Source: Paenibacillus sp. JQZ6Y-1 (GTDB lineage: Bacteria > Bacillota > Bacilli > Paenibacillales > Paenibacillaceae). From it: a stretch of DNA of 64,000 nucleotides. Below are positions 40,141 to 50,900 of the stretch, in pieces. How positions within the stretch are numbered: the stretch's first letter is position 1; every line of letters begins with the position of its first letter. The DNA lies in contig NZ_JBFDUZ010000004.1 in NCBI RefSeq assembly GCF_040719145.1, positions 310,001-374,000 on the forward strand. Reading direction: 5' to 3'. Below the pieces are notes generated by a model. That model saw nothing but the letters and a program-made list of their open reading frames with translations, was not told where the DNA came from and ran no database searches. Both the position numbers and the translations under genes were made by a program.

Positions 40141-41856
40141 ATGACAACACTTAGCGAGCAAGCACAGCGCAATCTGCAACAATGGCTTAACGATGCAACA
40201 ATTGATGAACAGACCAAGCAGGAACTGCAAAGCCTGGACGGTCAGGTATCCGAACTGGAGGACCGTTTTTATAGAGATCTTGAGTTTGGTACAGGTGGAC
40301 TGCGTGGCGTCATTGGCGCGGGCAGCAACCGTATGAACTCCTATACCGTAGGACGTGCCACACAAGGGCTGGCTGAATACATTTTGTCTGTACATAACGG
40401 AGAGGGCAAGCCGTCCGTCGTTATCGCACATGACTCCCGTCATTTTTCCCCCGAATTTTCACTGGAAGCGGCATTGGTGCTGGCGGGTAACGGAATCGTT
40501 GCCAAGCTGTTCCCTTCGCTGCGCTCTACACCGGAACTGTCGTTTGCCGTACGCAATCTGAAGGCAACGGGCGGTATCGTGATTACAGCTAGCCATAATC
40601 CGCCGGAATACAACGGCTATAAAGTATATAACAACAATGGTGGTCAGCTTGTTCCTGACGAAGCAGAGCAAGTCATCGCCAAAATTCGTGATATTCAATC
40701 CTTTGCGAGCATCAAACGCATAAGCCGTGAAGAAGCGGAACAGCAAGGGCTGCTCGTATGGCTTGGCAATGATGAAGATGAAGCATTCCTTGATGCGGTT
40801 ACATCGATCAGCGTGAACCGCGAGCTGCTGGCAGGCGATGCAGGCAAAAACCTGAACATCATCTACACACCGCTGCACGGTACAGGCAATCGTCCGGTCA
40901 AAGAAGGTCTGAAACGTCTTGGCTTCACCAATGTGACGATTGTAGAGCAGCAACAGGAGCCGGACGGCAACTTTAGCACCGTGAAATCGCCAAACCCAGA
41001 AGAACGCGAAGCCTTCACACTGGCGATTGAGCTAGGTGAGAAGATCGGCGCTGATATTCTGATCGGAACCGACCCGGATAGCGACCGTATGGGTGCGGTA
41101 GTTAAAGACCCATCTGGCAAATACTTCGTTCTGACAGGTAACCAGTCTGGTGCGATTATGATTCACTACTATCTGAGCCAACTGCAAGAGCAAGGCAAAT
41201 TGCCTTCCAACGGCGCAGTCGTGAAAACAATCGTAACGAGCGAAATGGGTGCGGCTATCGCTGAGCACTATCATGCCACTGTATACAACACACTCACTGG
41301 CTTCAAATACATCGGCGAGAAAATGGATCAATTTGAAGCATCTGGTGAGCACACGTTCCTATTTGGCTATGAAGAAAGCTATGGCTATCTGGCTGGCAAC
41401 TATGCCCGCGACAAAGATGCTGTAGTTGCTGCACTGCTGATCAGCGAAGCTGCTGCTTATTACAAACAGCAAGGTAAAACGCTGTATGATGTGCTGCAAG
41501 AGCTGTACGATCAATTTGGCTTCTTCCTCGAAGGTCTGGAATCCCGTACGCTCAAAGGTAAAGACGGCGTTGCCCAAATTCAAGGCATTATGGAAGACTG
41601 GCGTACAAACAGCCCGTCCGAAATCGGCGGTGTACAAGTGAGCGAGGCGCTGGATTACTCTAAAGGTCTGAATGGATTGCCAAAAGAGAACGTGCTGAAA
41701 TTCATGCTGGCAGACGGCTCTTGGTTCTGCCTGCGTCCATCCGGTACAGAACCGAAAATCAAAGTGTACTTTGCGGTACGTGGCGACTCGGCAAGCGATT
41801 CCGAAGCCCGTCTGAACAACCTGAAGCAGGCAGTAATGAGCCGCGTTGACGGGTAA
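40141..41856 (+). CDS. pgcA: Phosphoglucomutase, PgcA-type phospho-sugar mutase
   Basis: A 571-residue alpha-D-phosphohexomutase interconverting glucose-6-phosphate and glucose-1-phosphate. The phosphoserine is Ser151 in TASHNPPEYNGYK, the metal loop is GTDPDSDRMG (about 310-319), the sugar-binding loop is GYEESYGYL, and the phosphate loop is RPSGTEPKIKVY near the C-terminus. The start is given as ATG 40141, 9 nt after AAGGGA; in-frame ATGs at 40093 and 40132 are less well placed. Its product feeds UDP-glucose and hence glycolipids and wall polymers. Confidence 0.93.
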   Translation: MTTLSEQAQRNLQQWLNDATIDEQTKQELQSLDGQVSELEDRFYRDLEFGTGGLRGVIGAGSNRMNSYTVGRATQGLAEYILSVHNGEGKPSVVIAHDSRHFSPEFSLEAALVLAGNGIVAKLFPSLRSTPELSFAVRNLKATGGIVITASHNPPEYNGYKVYNNNGGQLVPDEAEQVIAKIRDIQSFASIKRISREEAEQQGLLVWLGNDEDEAFLDAVTSISVNRELLAGDAGKNLNIIYTPLHGTGNRPVKEGLKRLGFTNVTIVEQQQEPDGNFSTVKSPNPEEREAFTLAIELGEKIGADILIGTDPDSDRMGAVVKDPSGKYFVLTGNQSGAIMIHYYLSQLQEQGKLPSNGAVVKTIVTSEMGAAIAEHYHATVYNTLTGFKYIGEKMDQFEASGEHTFLFGYEESYGYLAGNYARDKDAVVAALLISEAAAYYKQQGKTLYDVLQELYDQFGFFLEGLESRTLKGKDGVAQIQGIMEDWRTNSPSEIGGVQVSEALDYSKGLNGLPKENVLKFMLADGSWFCLRPSGTEPKIKVYFAVRGDSASDSEARLNNLKQAVMSRVDG

Positions 41857-42210
41857 GACAGTGTCGCATCGTAGTATGAAATCAACTCGATCGTAATAAC
41901 CTGCTTAATCATGCGAAAGAGAGGCAATTCCGTTTTCCGTAACCATGCTGCAAAAGGAAATGGAAGCGCAGAATGCCTCTTTTTCCATTCATGAGACGAT
42001 CTAAAATCTACATTTGCTATGTTTATGCGTAAATTATAGCTTTTGTCGCGATTTTGCAGTGTTATTTCAGCTGGTGTACAGTATATAATAGAGCAGATGA
42101 ATGAAGCGGTTCCGTTGCCTGGCAGTTTGCGGACGACGGAACCATTCGTTATGCGCATAATCAGGAGATGTCCGGTAGGTGCATAGCGAACTTATTAAGG
42201 AGGTACTTGA
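41857..42210. other. Gap between the phosphoglucomutase and DUF5693 genes
   Basis: It holds the phosphoglucomutase terminator and a TATAAT at 42084-42089 with only a weak -35 (TTATTT, 16 nt upstream) that may start the wall-polymer cluster. No small gene was seen. Confidence 0.45.
41915..41985 (+). terminator. Large terminator after the phosphoglucomutase gene
   Basis: AAAGAGAGGCAATTC pairs with GAATGCCTCTTTTT; inside, TTCCGTTTTCC can pair with GGAAATGGAA. A T-tract is present. Confidence 0.75.
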
Positions 42211-44238
42211 GTGGTTCAGAAATGGCAACATTGGAATACTGCTTCTGCGAAATGGTTATGGATTCTTGTTATTATCGGTATGGTGGCTTCACTGCCGATT
42301 GCCTATAGCCGGATCGAAACCGAAAGCACGTCCAAACATGTGGAATTTGTATTAAATTATCGTGATCTGATTACTGTTGCGTCGTATCAGCCTCATCCCC
42401 AGGATTATATCAGGGAACAGCTGCAATTCATGAAAAATGCCGGTATTGGTTCGGTCGCTCTATACCAGAGTAATCTGAGCGAATTGCAATCGTCCGGTCG
42501 TCTGCATGTGTATAGTTCTGCGGATGTGGCTAATTTCCAAAATCAGGTGATTCCACTCAACGACAATTTTACATATGTCCAGTTCACCAGCAAAGAGAAC
42601 GAGCAGACCTTGCGTCCAGTTCTTGAGCGGGTATTCGGTTCATTGTCTATTCCCATATCGTCTTGGTCCTATCAAGGACTGCCGGGCGTCGTAATTCAAA
42701 CGTCTACGGATGATGCCGGCTTGAAGCCGCTCGATCCTGACCCGATTGCCATGAAAATGATGCACGATATGGGCTTCCAGATCGTACCGCGTCTGAATGA
42801 TGCACTGCCGTACAATCAGCAAATGATGAGTGCGCTGATGGATCAATTTTCTGCATATGGCGTGAAAACAATTCTATTCGACGGAGCCAGTGTAACGGGC
42901 TTTAATGATGATATTGAGAAGAAAAGTATTACAGCGTTTGCCGATCTGCTCAAAAAGCATCATATCGCTATCGCTGCTATTGAGAATCTGAAAAAGCCAC
43001 AGGATGGCTTTAGCAAACTGGCGTATTTGAACAACTACAATGTCGTTCGTCTATACTCGCTCAGTCAAGGCGATTCTCAGCTCGACCCGATTACGGTCGC
43101 TGATCGTTTCGTACTGGCAAGCAAAGACCGCAACATTCGCATGATGTATCTGAATCTGGCGGTATCGCGCGATACAACCAAAGCAGCTATGACAAACTCG
43201 ATTGATAACATTATCCAGAGTTTGCAGGCGAAGGGTCATGCCATTCAGGATATTCAGAAAAATGGCTTTACAATCGCTCCAGCTGAAGCTCGCGATGTTA
43301 GCACCTTCCCGATGGAACGTGTTGTTAAGCTAATCGTGCTGATCGGTGCGATTGCTGCGATCTCATTACTGGTACACTATTTTGCACGTAAATGGGCATT
43401 AACTGTCTTTGCATTAGGTCTGATTGGTAGTGCAGGTCTGATCGTGATTCACAAATCGCTTTTGCTGGAACAAGGCGTTGCCCTATTGGCAGCGATTAGT
43501 ATCCCAACCATTGCGATGATCTATGCCGTACGCAAAGTCGATCAGCTGTATGATGCACGTCATACACTGACCGTTGCAAAGCGTGTTGCACAGTCGGTTC
43601 TCTTATTCCTACGTACTTCGCTATGGTCGTTGACCGGAGCGCTATTCATTATCGGTCTACTGGATGATATTACGTATCAACTCGTCATCAATCAATTCCG
43701 TGGCGTCAGCCTGCTGCACTTTGCACCAATTGCGCTGACTGCGCTATATATTGCTTTTTATCGTGGTAATCAAGGATTTGGCTTCTCCGGTATCCGCAAG
43801 CTGCTGACGCGTCCGATTACACTCACATGGGTGATCGTGCTTGGAATCGTTGGTGTTGTCGGTATGTACTATCTGTCACGCACAGGTAATGCCGGAACCG
43901 TATCCCCACTGGAATTGCAATTCCGTAATGCACTGGAAGGGCTGTTCAATGTCCGTCCGCGTAACAAAGAATTTTTGATGGCGCATCCGCTGTTTATCGT
44001 TGGCGTCTTCATCGCTGCGAAATATCGTCAGGCAATTTATATTCTAATTATCGCTTCTATCGGTCAACTGTCGATGGTCGATACATTTGCCCATATTCAC
44101 TCGCCAGTTCTGATTTCTCTGTCCCGTGGTCTACTAGGTATGGGACTGGGTCTGATCCTCGGTCTGGTAGCCATCGTTATCTGGCAATTCATCGAAAGGT
44201 GTTGGCGTAAATGGCTTCCAAATCTGTTCAAATCGTAA
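42211..44238 (+). CDS. DUF5693 family membrane protein of the wall-polymer cluster
   Basis: A 675-residue protein of the DUF5693 family. One membrane helix near residues 13-32 is followed by an extracytoplasmic domain of about 330 residues with alternating beta/alpha pattern (SVALYQSNLSELQ, KTILFDGASVTGF), then eight or more membrane segments from about residue 370 to the end. GTG 42211 is 7 nt after AAGGAGG. It overlaps csaB by 28 nt. The constant association with csaB suggests a part in making, flipping or pyruvylating the secondary cell wall polymer, but no activity is established that I know of. Confidence 0.8.
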   Translation: MVQKWQHWNTASAKWLWILVIIGMVASLPIAYSRIETESTSKHVEFVLNYRDLITVASYQPHPQDYIREQLQFMKNAGIGSVALYQSNLSELQSSGRLHVYSSADVANFQNQVIPLNDNFTYVQFTSKENEQTLRPVLERVFGSLSIPISSWSYQGLPGVVIQTSTDDAGLKPLDPDPIAMKMMHDMGFQIVPRLNDALPYNQQMMSALMDQFSAYGVKTILFDGASVTGFNDDIEKKSITAFADLLKKHHIAIAAIENLKKPQDGFSKLAYLNNYNVVRLYSLSQGDSQLDPITVADRFVLASKDRNIRMMYLNLAVSRDTTKAAMTNSIDNIIQSLQAKGHAIQDIQKNGFTIAPAEARDVSTFPMERVVKLIVLIGAIAAISLLVHYFARKWALTVFALGLIGSAGLIVIHKSLLLEQGVALLAAISIPTIAMIYAVRKVDQLYDARHTLTVAKRVAQSVLLFLRTSLWSLTGALFIIGLLDDITYQLVINQFRGVSLLHFAPIALTALYIAFYRGNQGFGFSGIRKLLTRPITLTWVIVLGIVGVVGMYYLSRTGNAGTVSPLELQFRNALEGLFNVRPRNKEFLMAHPLFIVGVFIAAKYRQAIYILIIASIGQLSMVDTFAHIHSPVLISLSRGLLGMGLGLILGLVAIVIWQFIERCWRKWLPNLFKS

Positions 44239-45368
44239 TTTCCGGTTACTACGGTTTCGGGAACAGCGGCGATGAGGCAGTATTGAAGTCCATCCTGAAT
44301 TCGCTGGCAGCACAGGAAGAGGCAGAAGGCATACGGATTATTCCCGTTGTTCTGTCCAATGATCCAGAATGGACCGCACGCATGTACAATGTGCGGTCTG
44401 TCCACCGGATGAAGCTTGCCGAGATTCGCCAACTAATGAAGGAAAGCGACGGCATGATCAGCGGAGGTGGCAGTCTGTTACAGGATTCCACTGGTCTGTT
44501 GACCATTCCGTATTACCTCGGTATTGTCCATATTGCGCAATGGGCGCGCAAGCCTGTGTTCATTTATGCGCAGGGCGTTGGTCCCGTACAGCGTCCCTTT
44601 TTCTTTACATGGATTCGTAACGTATTTCGCAAAAGTGTCTATATTTCTGTCCGTGATCAGGAATCTGCTGCCTTGCTGGGCAGAATGGGGATCGAAGCCG
44701 AGCGGGTCTCTGTTGTCGCCGATCCAGTTATGGGTCTAACGCTGCCAGAAACTGATGTTACCAAAGTAGATGATCATCTAGTCTCTCCGTCAACATCTGC
44801 AAAAGAAGAACATACATTACCGGTGATTGGTATTTCCGTTCGTTTTTGGGATAAGCAACGCCGCGAATTGGATGGCATTGCTGATGGGTTGAAAAAGCTC
44901 GCTAGTACTCGTCCAGTTCATCTACGTTTTCTACCTTTTCATCTGCCGGAAGACGAGCAAGCTTCTGCCTATGTAGTACAACGCATTGGCGATATAAGTA
45001 GCAATGGCAGTATAATAAGTACTGCGCAGCAAGTCACCGATCCCCAGCAAATGCTGGCGGAGGTCAATGACTGCGATTTGATCTTAGGCATGCGTCTGCA
45101 CAGTCTGATCTATGCCGCTTCGTTGCAGGTTCCGCTACTGGGCATTTCCTATGATCCGAAGATCGACCAGTTTCTGAATCGTCTGCATATTCAACCAGCA
45201 GGTACCAGTACAGCTGTAAATAGCGATCAGCTGCAAGCCGAAATGGCAACTCTACTGGATCAACCGCAACAATGGAAAAACGAAAAAGCACCTTATATTC
45301 AGGCGCTCAAGCAGGATGCAGCTAGCCCTGCACAATTTATCGCTCATTATTTTTTGAAACAAAGGTGA
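44211..45368 (+). CDS. csaB: Polysaccharide pyruvyl transferase CsaB
   Basis: A 385-residue enzyme adding a pyruvyl ketal (from PEP) to ManNAc of the secondary cell wall polymer, the modification that SLH domains recognise. The N-terminal ISGYYGFGNSGDEAVL (about residues 10-25), ISGGGSLLQD (about 82-91) and the C-terminal GMRLHSLIYAASLQVPLLGISYDPK (about 291-315) are the diagnostic blocks. ATG 44211 overlaps the preceding gene and the following start overlaps its stop region. An SLH protein is encoded 2.5 kb downstream, which fits the role. Confidence 0.93.
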   Translation: MASKSVQIVISGYYGFGNSGDEAVLKSILNSLAAQEEAEGIRIIPVVLSNDPEWTARMYNVRSVHRMKLAEIRQLMKESDGMISGGGSLLQDSTGLLTIPYYLGIVHIAQWARKPVFIYAQGVGPVQRPFFFTWIRNVFRKSVYISVRDQESAALLGRMGIEAERVSVVADPVMGLTLPETDVTKVDDHLVSPSTSAKEEHTLPVIGISVRFWDKQRRELDGIADGLKKLASTRPVHLRFLPFHLPEDEQASAYVVQRIGDISSNGSIISTAQQVTDPQQMLAEVNDCDLILGMRLHSLIYAASLQVPLLGISYDPKIDQFLNRLHIQPAGTSTAVNSDQLQAEMATLLDQPQQWKNEKAPYIQALKQDAASPAQFIAHYFLKQR

Positions 45369-45376
45369 TCAAATAT

Positions 45377-46135
45377 ATGAATGCAACCCGTACCATCCCA
45401 ACCGTTCCGATCTACGGATTGAACGTATCCAAACTGAATATGGACGACACTGTGCGCTATCTGGAAGAACGTATCGCCTTGCGCCAACCAAGCCAGATCA
45501 TTACAGCTAATCCCATTATGATCATGACCGCGCTGGAACAGCCGAAATACATGAAAGTGATGAAGGAAGCCGAATTGCTTGTTCCCGACGGAGCAGGGCT
45601 AGTTTGGGCAGCATCTGCTTGCGGACAGCCGGTTGCCGAGCGTGTAGCCGGATTTGACCTGCTGCATCGCCTGATGGATGTAGGACAGAAGCATAGCTGG
45701 AAGGTCTATCTGCTTGGCTCTACCCCTGAAGTGATTCAGGCAACGGCGACCCGGTTACAAAGTTTATATCCGGGGATTGTAATCGCTGGTTATCGTGACG
45801 GGTTCTTCGGACCGGATCAGGATGCCGAGGTGATTGCTGCTATTCGCGAAGCGGCGCCTGATTTGCTGTTTGTGGCGCGTGGTGCGGATAATCAAGAGCC
45901 GTGGATCGGTGAACATAAGCAGCAGCTGAATGTGCCGGTTATGATGGGTGTGGGCGGAAGCTTCGATATTATTTCAGGCAAGTCCAAACGGGCTCCGGTA
46001 GCTTTTCAGAAATTACGTCTGGAATGGTTTTACCGGCTGATGAAAGAGCCTCACCGTTATAAACGGATGCTTGTGCTGCCCAAATTTGCCGTAAAAGTGC
46101 TTAAAGACAAGGAAAGTGTAACAAAAGCTCAATAA
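45377..46135 (+). CDS. tagA: WecG/TagA/CpsF family glycosyltransferase (GT26)
   Basis: A 252-residue GT26 enzyme expected to transfer ManNAc from UDP-ManNAc to undecaprenyl-diphospho-GlcNAc. The family blocks TANPIMIMTALEQPKY (about residue 37), LVPDGAGLVWAA (about 62) and VMMGVGGSFDIISGKSKRAP (about 190-210) are intact, and the last 40 residues are the basic membrane-targeting appendage. The start is ATG 45377, 8 nt after AAAGGTGAT; GTG 45365 overlaps that site. The reaction fits between TagO (next gene) and polymer extension, with MnaA making the donor. Confidence 0.9.
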   Translation: MNATRTIPTVPIYGLNVSKLNMDDTVRYLEERIALRQPSQIITANPIMIMTALEQPKYMKVMKEAELLVPDGAGLVWAASACGQPVAERVAGFDLLHRLMDVGQKHSWKVYLLGSTPEVIQATATRLQSLYPGIVIAGYRDGFFGPDQDAEVIAAIREAAPDLLFVARGADNQEPWIGEHKQQLNVPVMMGVGGSFDIISGKSKRAPVAFQKLRLEWFYRLMKEPHRYKRMLVLPKFAVKVLKDKESVTKAQ

Positions 46136-46182
46136 ATACAGGATTATTTTGCACATTCCGCTGAAAAACCGTTAAAAAAAGC

Positions 46183-46212
46183 TTGGTGTTTAGATTCGAA
46201 CGGGGTTATAAT
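46183..46212 (+). promoter_or_regulatory. Candidate promoter for tagO
   Basis: TTGGTG and TATAAT are separated by 18 nt, 37 nt before the tagO start. The -35 is weak (3 of 6), the -10 perfect. Confidence 0.4.
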
Positions 46213-46248
46213 TGGCTCCGTGAGATAAATTGGGGGTCGAAAAGCAAA

Positions 46249-47376
46249 ATGTTAATCGTTTGTATTCTTGGGTTTGTACTTGCGCTTGTGCTTGCGCTCG
46301 TTCTTACACCTCTCGTCAAAAAGTTTGCGGTTAAGATCGGAGCAGTGGACGTTCCCAATGCCCGCAAAGTACATACGCGCATTATGCCACGTATGGGCGG
46401 TCTGGGTATTTTTCTTGCATTTACTATCGCATTTTTGGCTGTACTGCCGTTTTTGCCTTTTGATCTTCCGGCGCGTGACGCCAACTTTATGAAGGCATTC
46501 TTTACTGCCGGCGCTATCATTATTCTGATTGGCGTACTGGATGACCGTTTCGAGCTTTCTGCTAAGGTGAAGCTGGGCGGACAACTGGCAGCTGCATGTA
46601 TCGTTGTATTTGGATATGGAATTAGAGTCGACTTTTTAGATATTCCTTTTCAGGATAATTACTTCTCACTCGAAAATTGGATTTCGATTCCGTTGACCAT
46701 ATTTTGGATCGTCGGAGTTACTAACGCTATCAACTTGATTGATGGATTGGATGGACTGGCAGCCGGCGTATCAGCGATTGCCATCGGCAGCATCTTTACA
46801 ATGTCGCTTATTATGGGCAACTATCCGGTAGCTGTATTGTGTGTACTGCTGCTGGGCGCGATTGTTGGATTCCTGTACTTTAATTTCCATCCTGCCAAAA
46901 TCTTTATGGGAGATACCGGTTCCCTGTTCCTTGGATTCAGCTTGGCGATGCTGTCGCTGCTTGGATTCAAACAGATTGCTGTTGTATCATTCATTACACC
47001 GCTGATCATTATCGGCGTACCTTTGTCAGACACCTTCTTCGCTATCATTCGTCGCTGGGTACATAAGAAGCCGATCTTTGCACCGGATAAAGGGCACCTT
47101 CACCACTGTCTGCGTGAACTAGGCTTGAGCCATCGTCAAACAGTACTGCTGATTTACGGAATCGCTGCTTTCTTCGGCATTCTGGCGATCATTCAGTCGA
47201 CAGCAGCGGTAAACGATGCCAACTGGGTTACCTTTGCCGTTATTTGTGTCATGATGTTCGTTATGCAGATTGGTGCTGAGCTAATCGGTCTGGTCGGTCA
47301 AACAAAACGTCCGTTGCTTGATCTGTTTGCCCGTTTACGAGTTAAGCCTGATCCGACTCGCGGTAGCAAACCGTAA
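46249..47376 (+). CDS. tagO: Undecaprenyl-phosphate GlcNAc-1-phosphate transferase (TagO/WecA, MraY family)
   Basis: A 375-residue polytopic enzyme starting wall polymer synthesis by moving GlcNAc-1-P onto undecaprenyl phosphate. About ten membrane segments; the Asp-rich cytoplasmic motifs are LIGVLDDRFELSAKVKL (about 90-105), the catalytic NAINLIDGLDGLAAG (about 163-177) and the FMGDTGSLFLGF loop (about 218-230), plus the HHCLRELGLSHRQ histidine loop near 283. ATG 46249 follows GGGGGT by 11 nt. Together with TagA, CsaB and MnaA it completes the initiation steps of the SCWP pathway. Confidence 0.92.
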   Translation: MLIVCILGFVLALVLALVLTPLVKKFAVKIGAVDVPNARKVHTRIMPRMGGLGIFLAFTIAFLAVLPFLPFDLPARDANFMKAFFTAGAIIILIGVLDDRFELSAKVKLGGQLAAACIVVFGYGIRVDFLDIPFQDNYFSLENWISIPLTIFWIVGVTNAINLIDGLDGLAAGVSAIAIGSIFTMSLIMGNYPVAVLCVLLLGAIVGFLYFNFHPAKIFMGDTGSLFLGFSLAMLSLLGFKQIAVVSFITPLIIIGVPLSDTFFAIIRRWVHKKPIFAPDKGHLHHCLRELGLSHRQTVLLIYGIAAFFGILAIIQSTAAVNDANWVTFAVICVMMFVMQIGAELIGLVGQTKRPLLDLFARLRVKPDPTRGSKP

Positions 47377-47538
47377 GGCAATATCATTATCTACGATCCA
47401 ACTCAAACGAATCATGCTTTGAAATGGATGGCAATGGTTACGAATCATCTGAGCAGATGGGTAACATTCAATCGATGATCGTATCCTATAATGACGGTGA
47501 CATCAGCATCTCAAACTTCATAATAAGAGAAATCAAGG

Positions 47539-47577
47539 AAAGCCTCCGACACCTTTACTGGTCTCGGAGGCTTTTTT
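47539..47577 (+). terminator. Terminator after tagO
   Basis: AAAGCCTCCGA pairs perfectly with TCGGAGGCTTT around a 14-nt loop, followed by TTT. Confidence 0.88.
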
Positions 47578-47820
47578 ATATGTAAGGATGTGATACTTAC
47601 TATAAACAAACTCTAATATAGAAGCAGAAAAATCGAGTTTCTTCTATTATATGTATTCCATTTTGGACACGAAAACGAAGAATGCTATTTAGAAGTAACT
47701 TCAACAGCAGTCTGGTCAGCCAGTTCAGCGATTCAGCGACTATCGCTCTAAATTTGTCCATATCGTAACATTTACACTCCTGTACATGAGAGGTTTTTTT
47801 TGTTAATTTCCTGATTTTAT

Positions 47821-47847
47821 TAAAATCTGCGATACCATTGCCGATAA
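47821..47847 (+). promoter_or_regulatory. Sigma-D-type promoter for the SLH surface protein
   Basis: TAAA, 15 nt, GCCGATAA: perfect -35 and spacing, 7 of 8 in the -10 of the sigma-D consensus. It is 71 nt before the TTG start. Confidence 0.7.
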
Positions 47848-47917
47848 AAAGGGTAGACAGGTTAAGCCCGCAAAATAGAGTTGGAGCTGCGACCGGAATA
47901 AGAGGAGGAACATTATT

Positions 47918-50900
47918 TTGAAGAAAATACTATCGATGCTTATGGCGGTAGTCTTGCTGGCTGGTCTTTTGCCGCAGGGATTTGGTGGAAGCACAGCCCA
48001 TGCAGCAACAGGAAGCTTTTTCATTTTCCCTAACGAAAGCTATGATCCTACTTCCCCACACGTTGTAGGGGATAGCAAGGTAACTATTACAGGTAGTTAT
48101 AACAGCGTGAATGCAACAAGCATTCGTTATAGCGTAACGCGTATTTACAAAAACGGTAGTAGTTATGTAGAAGATACGACGAATCAAACGACCGGTTTGT
48201 CGAACTATACAACAAGCAACTCCAGTATTACTGTTACTGATATTCCTTTGTATGCCGGTCTGAATAAAGTAACCTTCTCCGGTGCAGCATCCGGTGGTGG
48301 CTCCAATGTATCGGAATCGATTTATTTTGAATATCATGATGGTCCAACGATTTACAATCTTTCCGCTTTGTTGGATGGCAATACAACAGCATTAAGCGAA
48401 GATTCACCAGCTATTCTGACTGCTTCTAAAAGCGGAACAAGCTTTGGTCAAGATACAGCGAGTATCTCTCTGACAGGTTTTGCTCCTAACGCAACAAAAG
48501 TAACTGTATCCGTAAATGGCGGTTCCAGCCGTACGGCAACAGTGTCCAGTTCTAATAATTATTCTTTTACTGTAGCACCACTGACGATCAACAGCGGTAA
48601 AAACACTTTGAGCATTCAAGCTTCTAATGGTACGCAAACACTCACAACTACTCGTGAAGTGACCTTCTACAACGGAAGCACTACTTTTTATGACACGTAT
48701 GCTACAAACGGTAGCAACAAATCGACTGATCTGTCTAACTTCCCAGATTTCAGTATTGCACCTGAATCTGATGGTAAAGGTAAAGCAGGCGTAACAGGTA
48801 AAGTCGTTATTCCTTTGACAGATGGTAAAGTGCCGACACTGACTGATTACCTGACGTATACGTTGTCTGGTGGTGTATCCGCAACAGGAACGATCACACC
48901 AACACTCGTAGACAATACAACATCCTATATGACATTGTCATATACTATTCCAGATACAAGTGGCATTGCATTTGCACAGCAAGTCAATGTGAAATTGACA
49001 GCATCCGGTGGTACTATCACAAGTCCGGGTCTTGGTTTTACACTGCGTAATTCTACATCTCCGTATATTTACAAACTGAATTATCTGTCCGGCTACTCTG
49101 CATCTACTACGTCCAGTCAAGCACTGAGTATGACCGGAACTACACTAGATGGCGCTAATATCTTCTCACTGCCAACAGCAGTTGAAGTACTGGTTGCCAA
49201 TGCAGACAACAGCACAACTGTAGATCTGACTGGAATTGTCGATTCTACTGGTAAGTCCGTAACAGCGGGCACATGGACAACAAGTCAGATTGCAACTTCT
49301 AGTACAGTTGTTAACGTCAACGGAACGCAACAAACAATGAAACGCTATCTGATTCAACTGAGTAAAATTCCGGTTACCGGAACTATGAAACTCACGTTTA
49401 CAGCAACGAAAGGTTCGGAGACAAGTACGTCTTCGGCAACAGTTAATATTCTGTACGGACCTTATATCACGTACACTAAAGCTTATGATGGTCAAGTGGT
49501 AAGTTATGGACAAAATAACTCTGCCGTTAACCAAGAGGTTGTGGTTACGGGTCTGGATAGCTTCAAAGGTAAACTGCAAAACGTTGCAGATACCAGCACA
49601 ATCAAGTACAGCGGAGATGGACAGACTGTATTCTTCTATATCAACAATACTCTTGTCCCACTGCAGCAAGTAAGTGGACAAGGCATTGAGAACTTCCAAG
49701 TTGTTAGCTATAGCGATGCATATAGCGCCATGTTCTCTGGTGAAAATACAATCAAGTTCGTCTTTAAATCGAGCACTACTTCGTATGAGAATACAATCAA
49801 AGTAAATCTGGTTCCAACAGATATTCCAGTTGTTCCGTATAACACAACACTAGGTATGTTCCCATTCACCTACTCCAGTGCGAATGATGCTGTACCGACA
49901 GCGAAGGACGCTACCAACTTCCCAATGAGTGGTTCCAACTACACAACCAAACAATCCAAATTCAATGTATATGGAACATTTGATTTTGTGGATCTTGGTA
50001 AAACAGCCTCTGCTGTAAGTGGTAACTTAAGTTCGATTAATACACCAACCAACTACAAATTGGTGATTTCCGATTCCACTGGTGCTACTGTAGCAACATG
50101 GACGTTGAACAACCAATTTGGCGCTATGCAAAGTGGTGTAGCCACATCGGATGCGTTCAACACATCCAAGGCTGCAGTAGATAGCTTGAGCGTATACTAC
50201 GAATACAGCACACAGTCTTTTGCCTTTGTACTGCGTAATCGAAGCATGCCTACGGATGGCAGCCCAATTGTATACACATTTACCGTATACAACACTGGTG
50301 ATGGCGGTCCAACTGCAACAGCTACAATGGAAATTGACCCCATTAGTGCAACGTACGACATTGTTCGTCCGCTGACAGCTCAAAAAACAACAAACAGCAA
50401 CTTTATAGACGTTGTTATCAATTCCAAAAATGCATCAGCTGTAACGATCAATAAAGAAAAAGCTACAGTAGAACAACTGGATATGGATCATGATGGCAAT
50501 CCTGAATTTGAATATGCTTACCATGTCCGTGTCAAGGATCTGAAAGCGAACAAAGAAACCAAGATTCCAATTACTGTAACGATTGGTGATAACACCACCA
50601 AAGATACCGTTACTGTAACTTATGTGCCTACCAATATTCCGGGTGCACAATATATGCAAGAAATGAAAAACTCGGCTAAAGTATTTAATGGCGATCTGCA
50701 ACTGAAGTTCCCTGCAGGTACTAGTTTGATTCGCAGAGATGCTGATTCCACTGATGATTATAGTGGCGAAGTGCTTTCTGGCAACACATTGCTCTTTGCT
50801 ATCGCTAACAGCAATGATGGTGTAGTAGAACGTTATGATATTGAAACTGCACCTGTAGGCGTGAAGGCTCTATTCAGTACCGTTGGTAAGCAATACTTTG

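Larger units (their letters stand above)
47377..47917. other. Gap between tagO and the SLH protein gene
   Basis: About 540 nt, AT-rich: the tagO terminator at 47539-47577, then no gene, then the sigma-D-type promoter at 47821-47847 and the AGAGGAGG ribosome binding site of the SLH gene. Confidence 0.6.
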
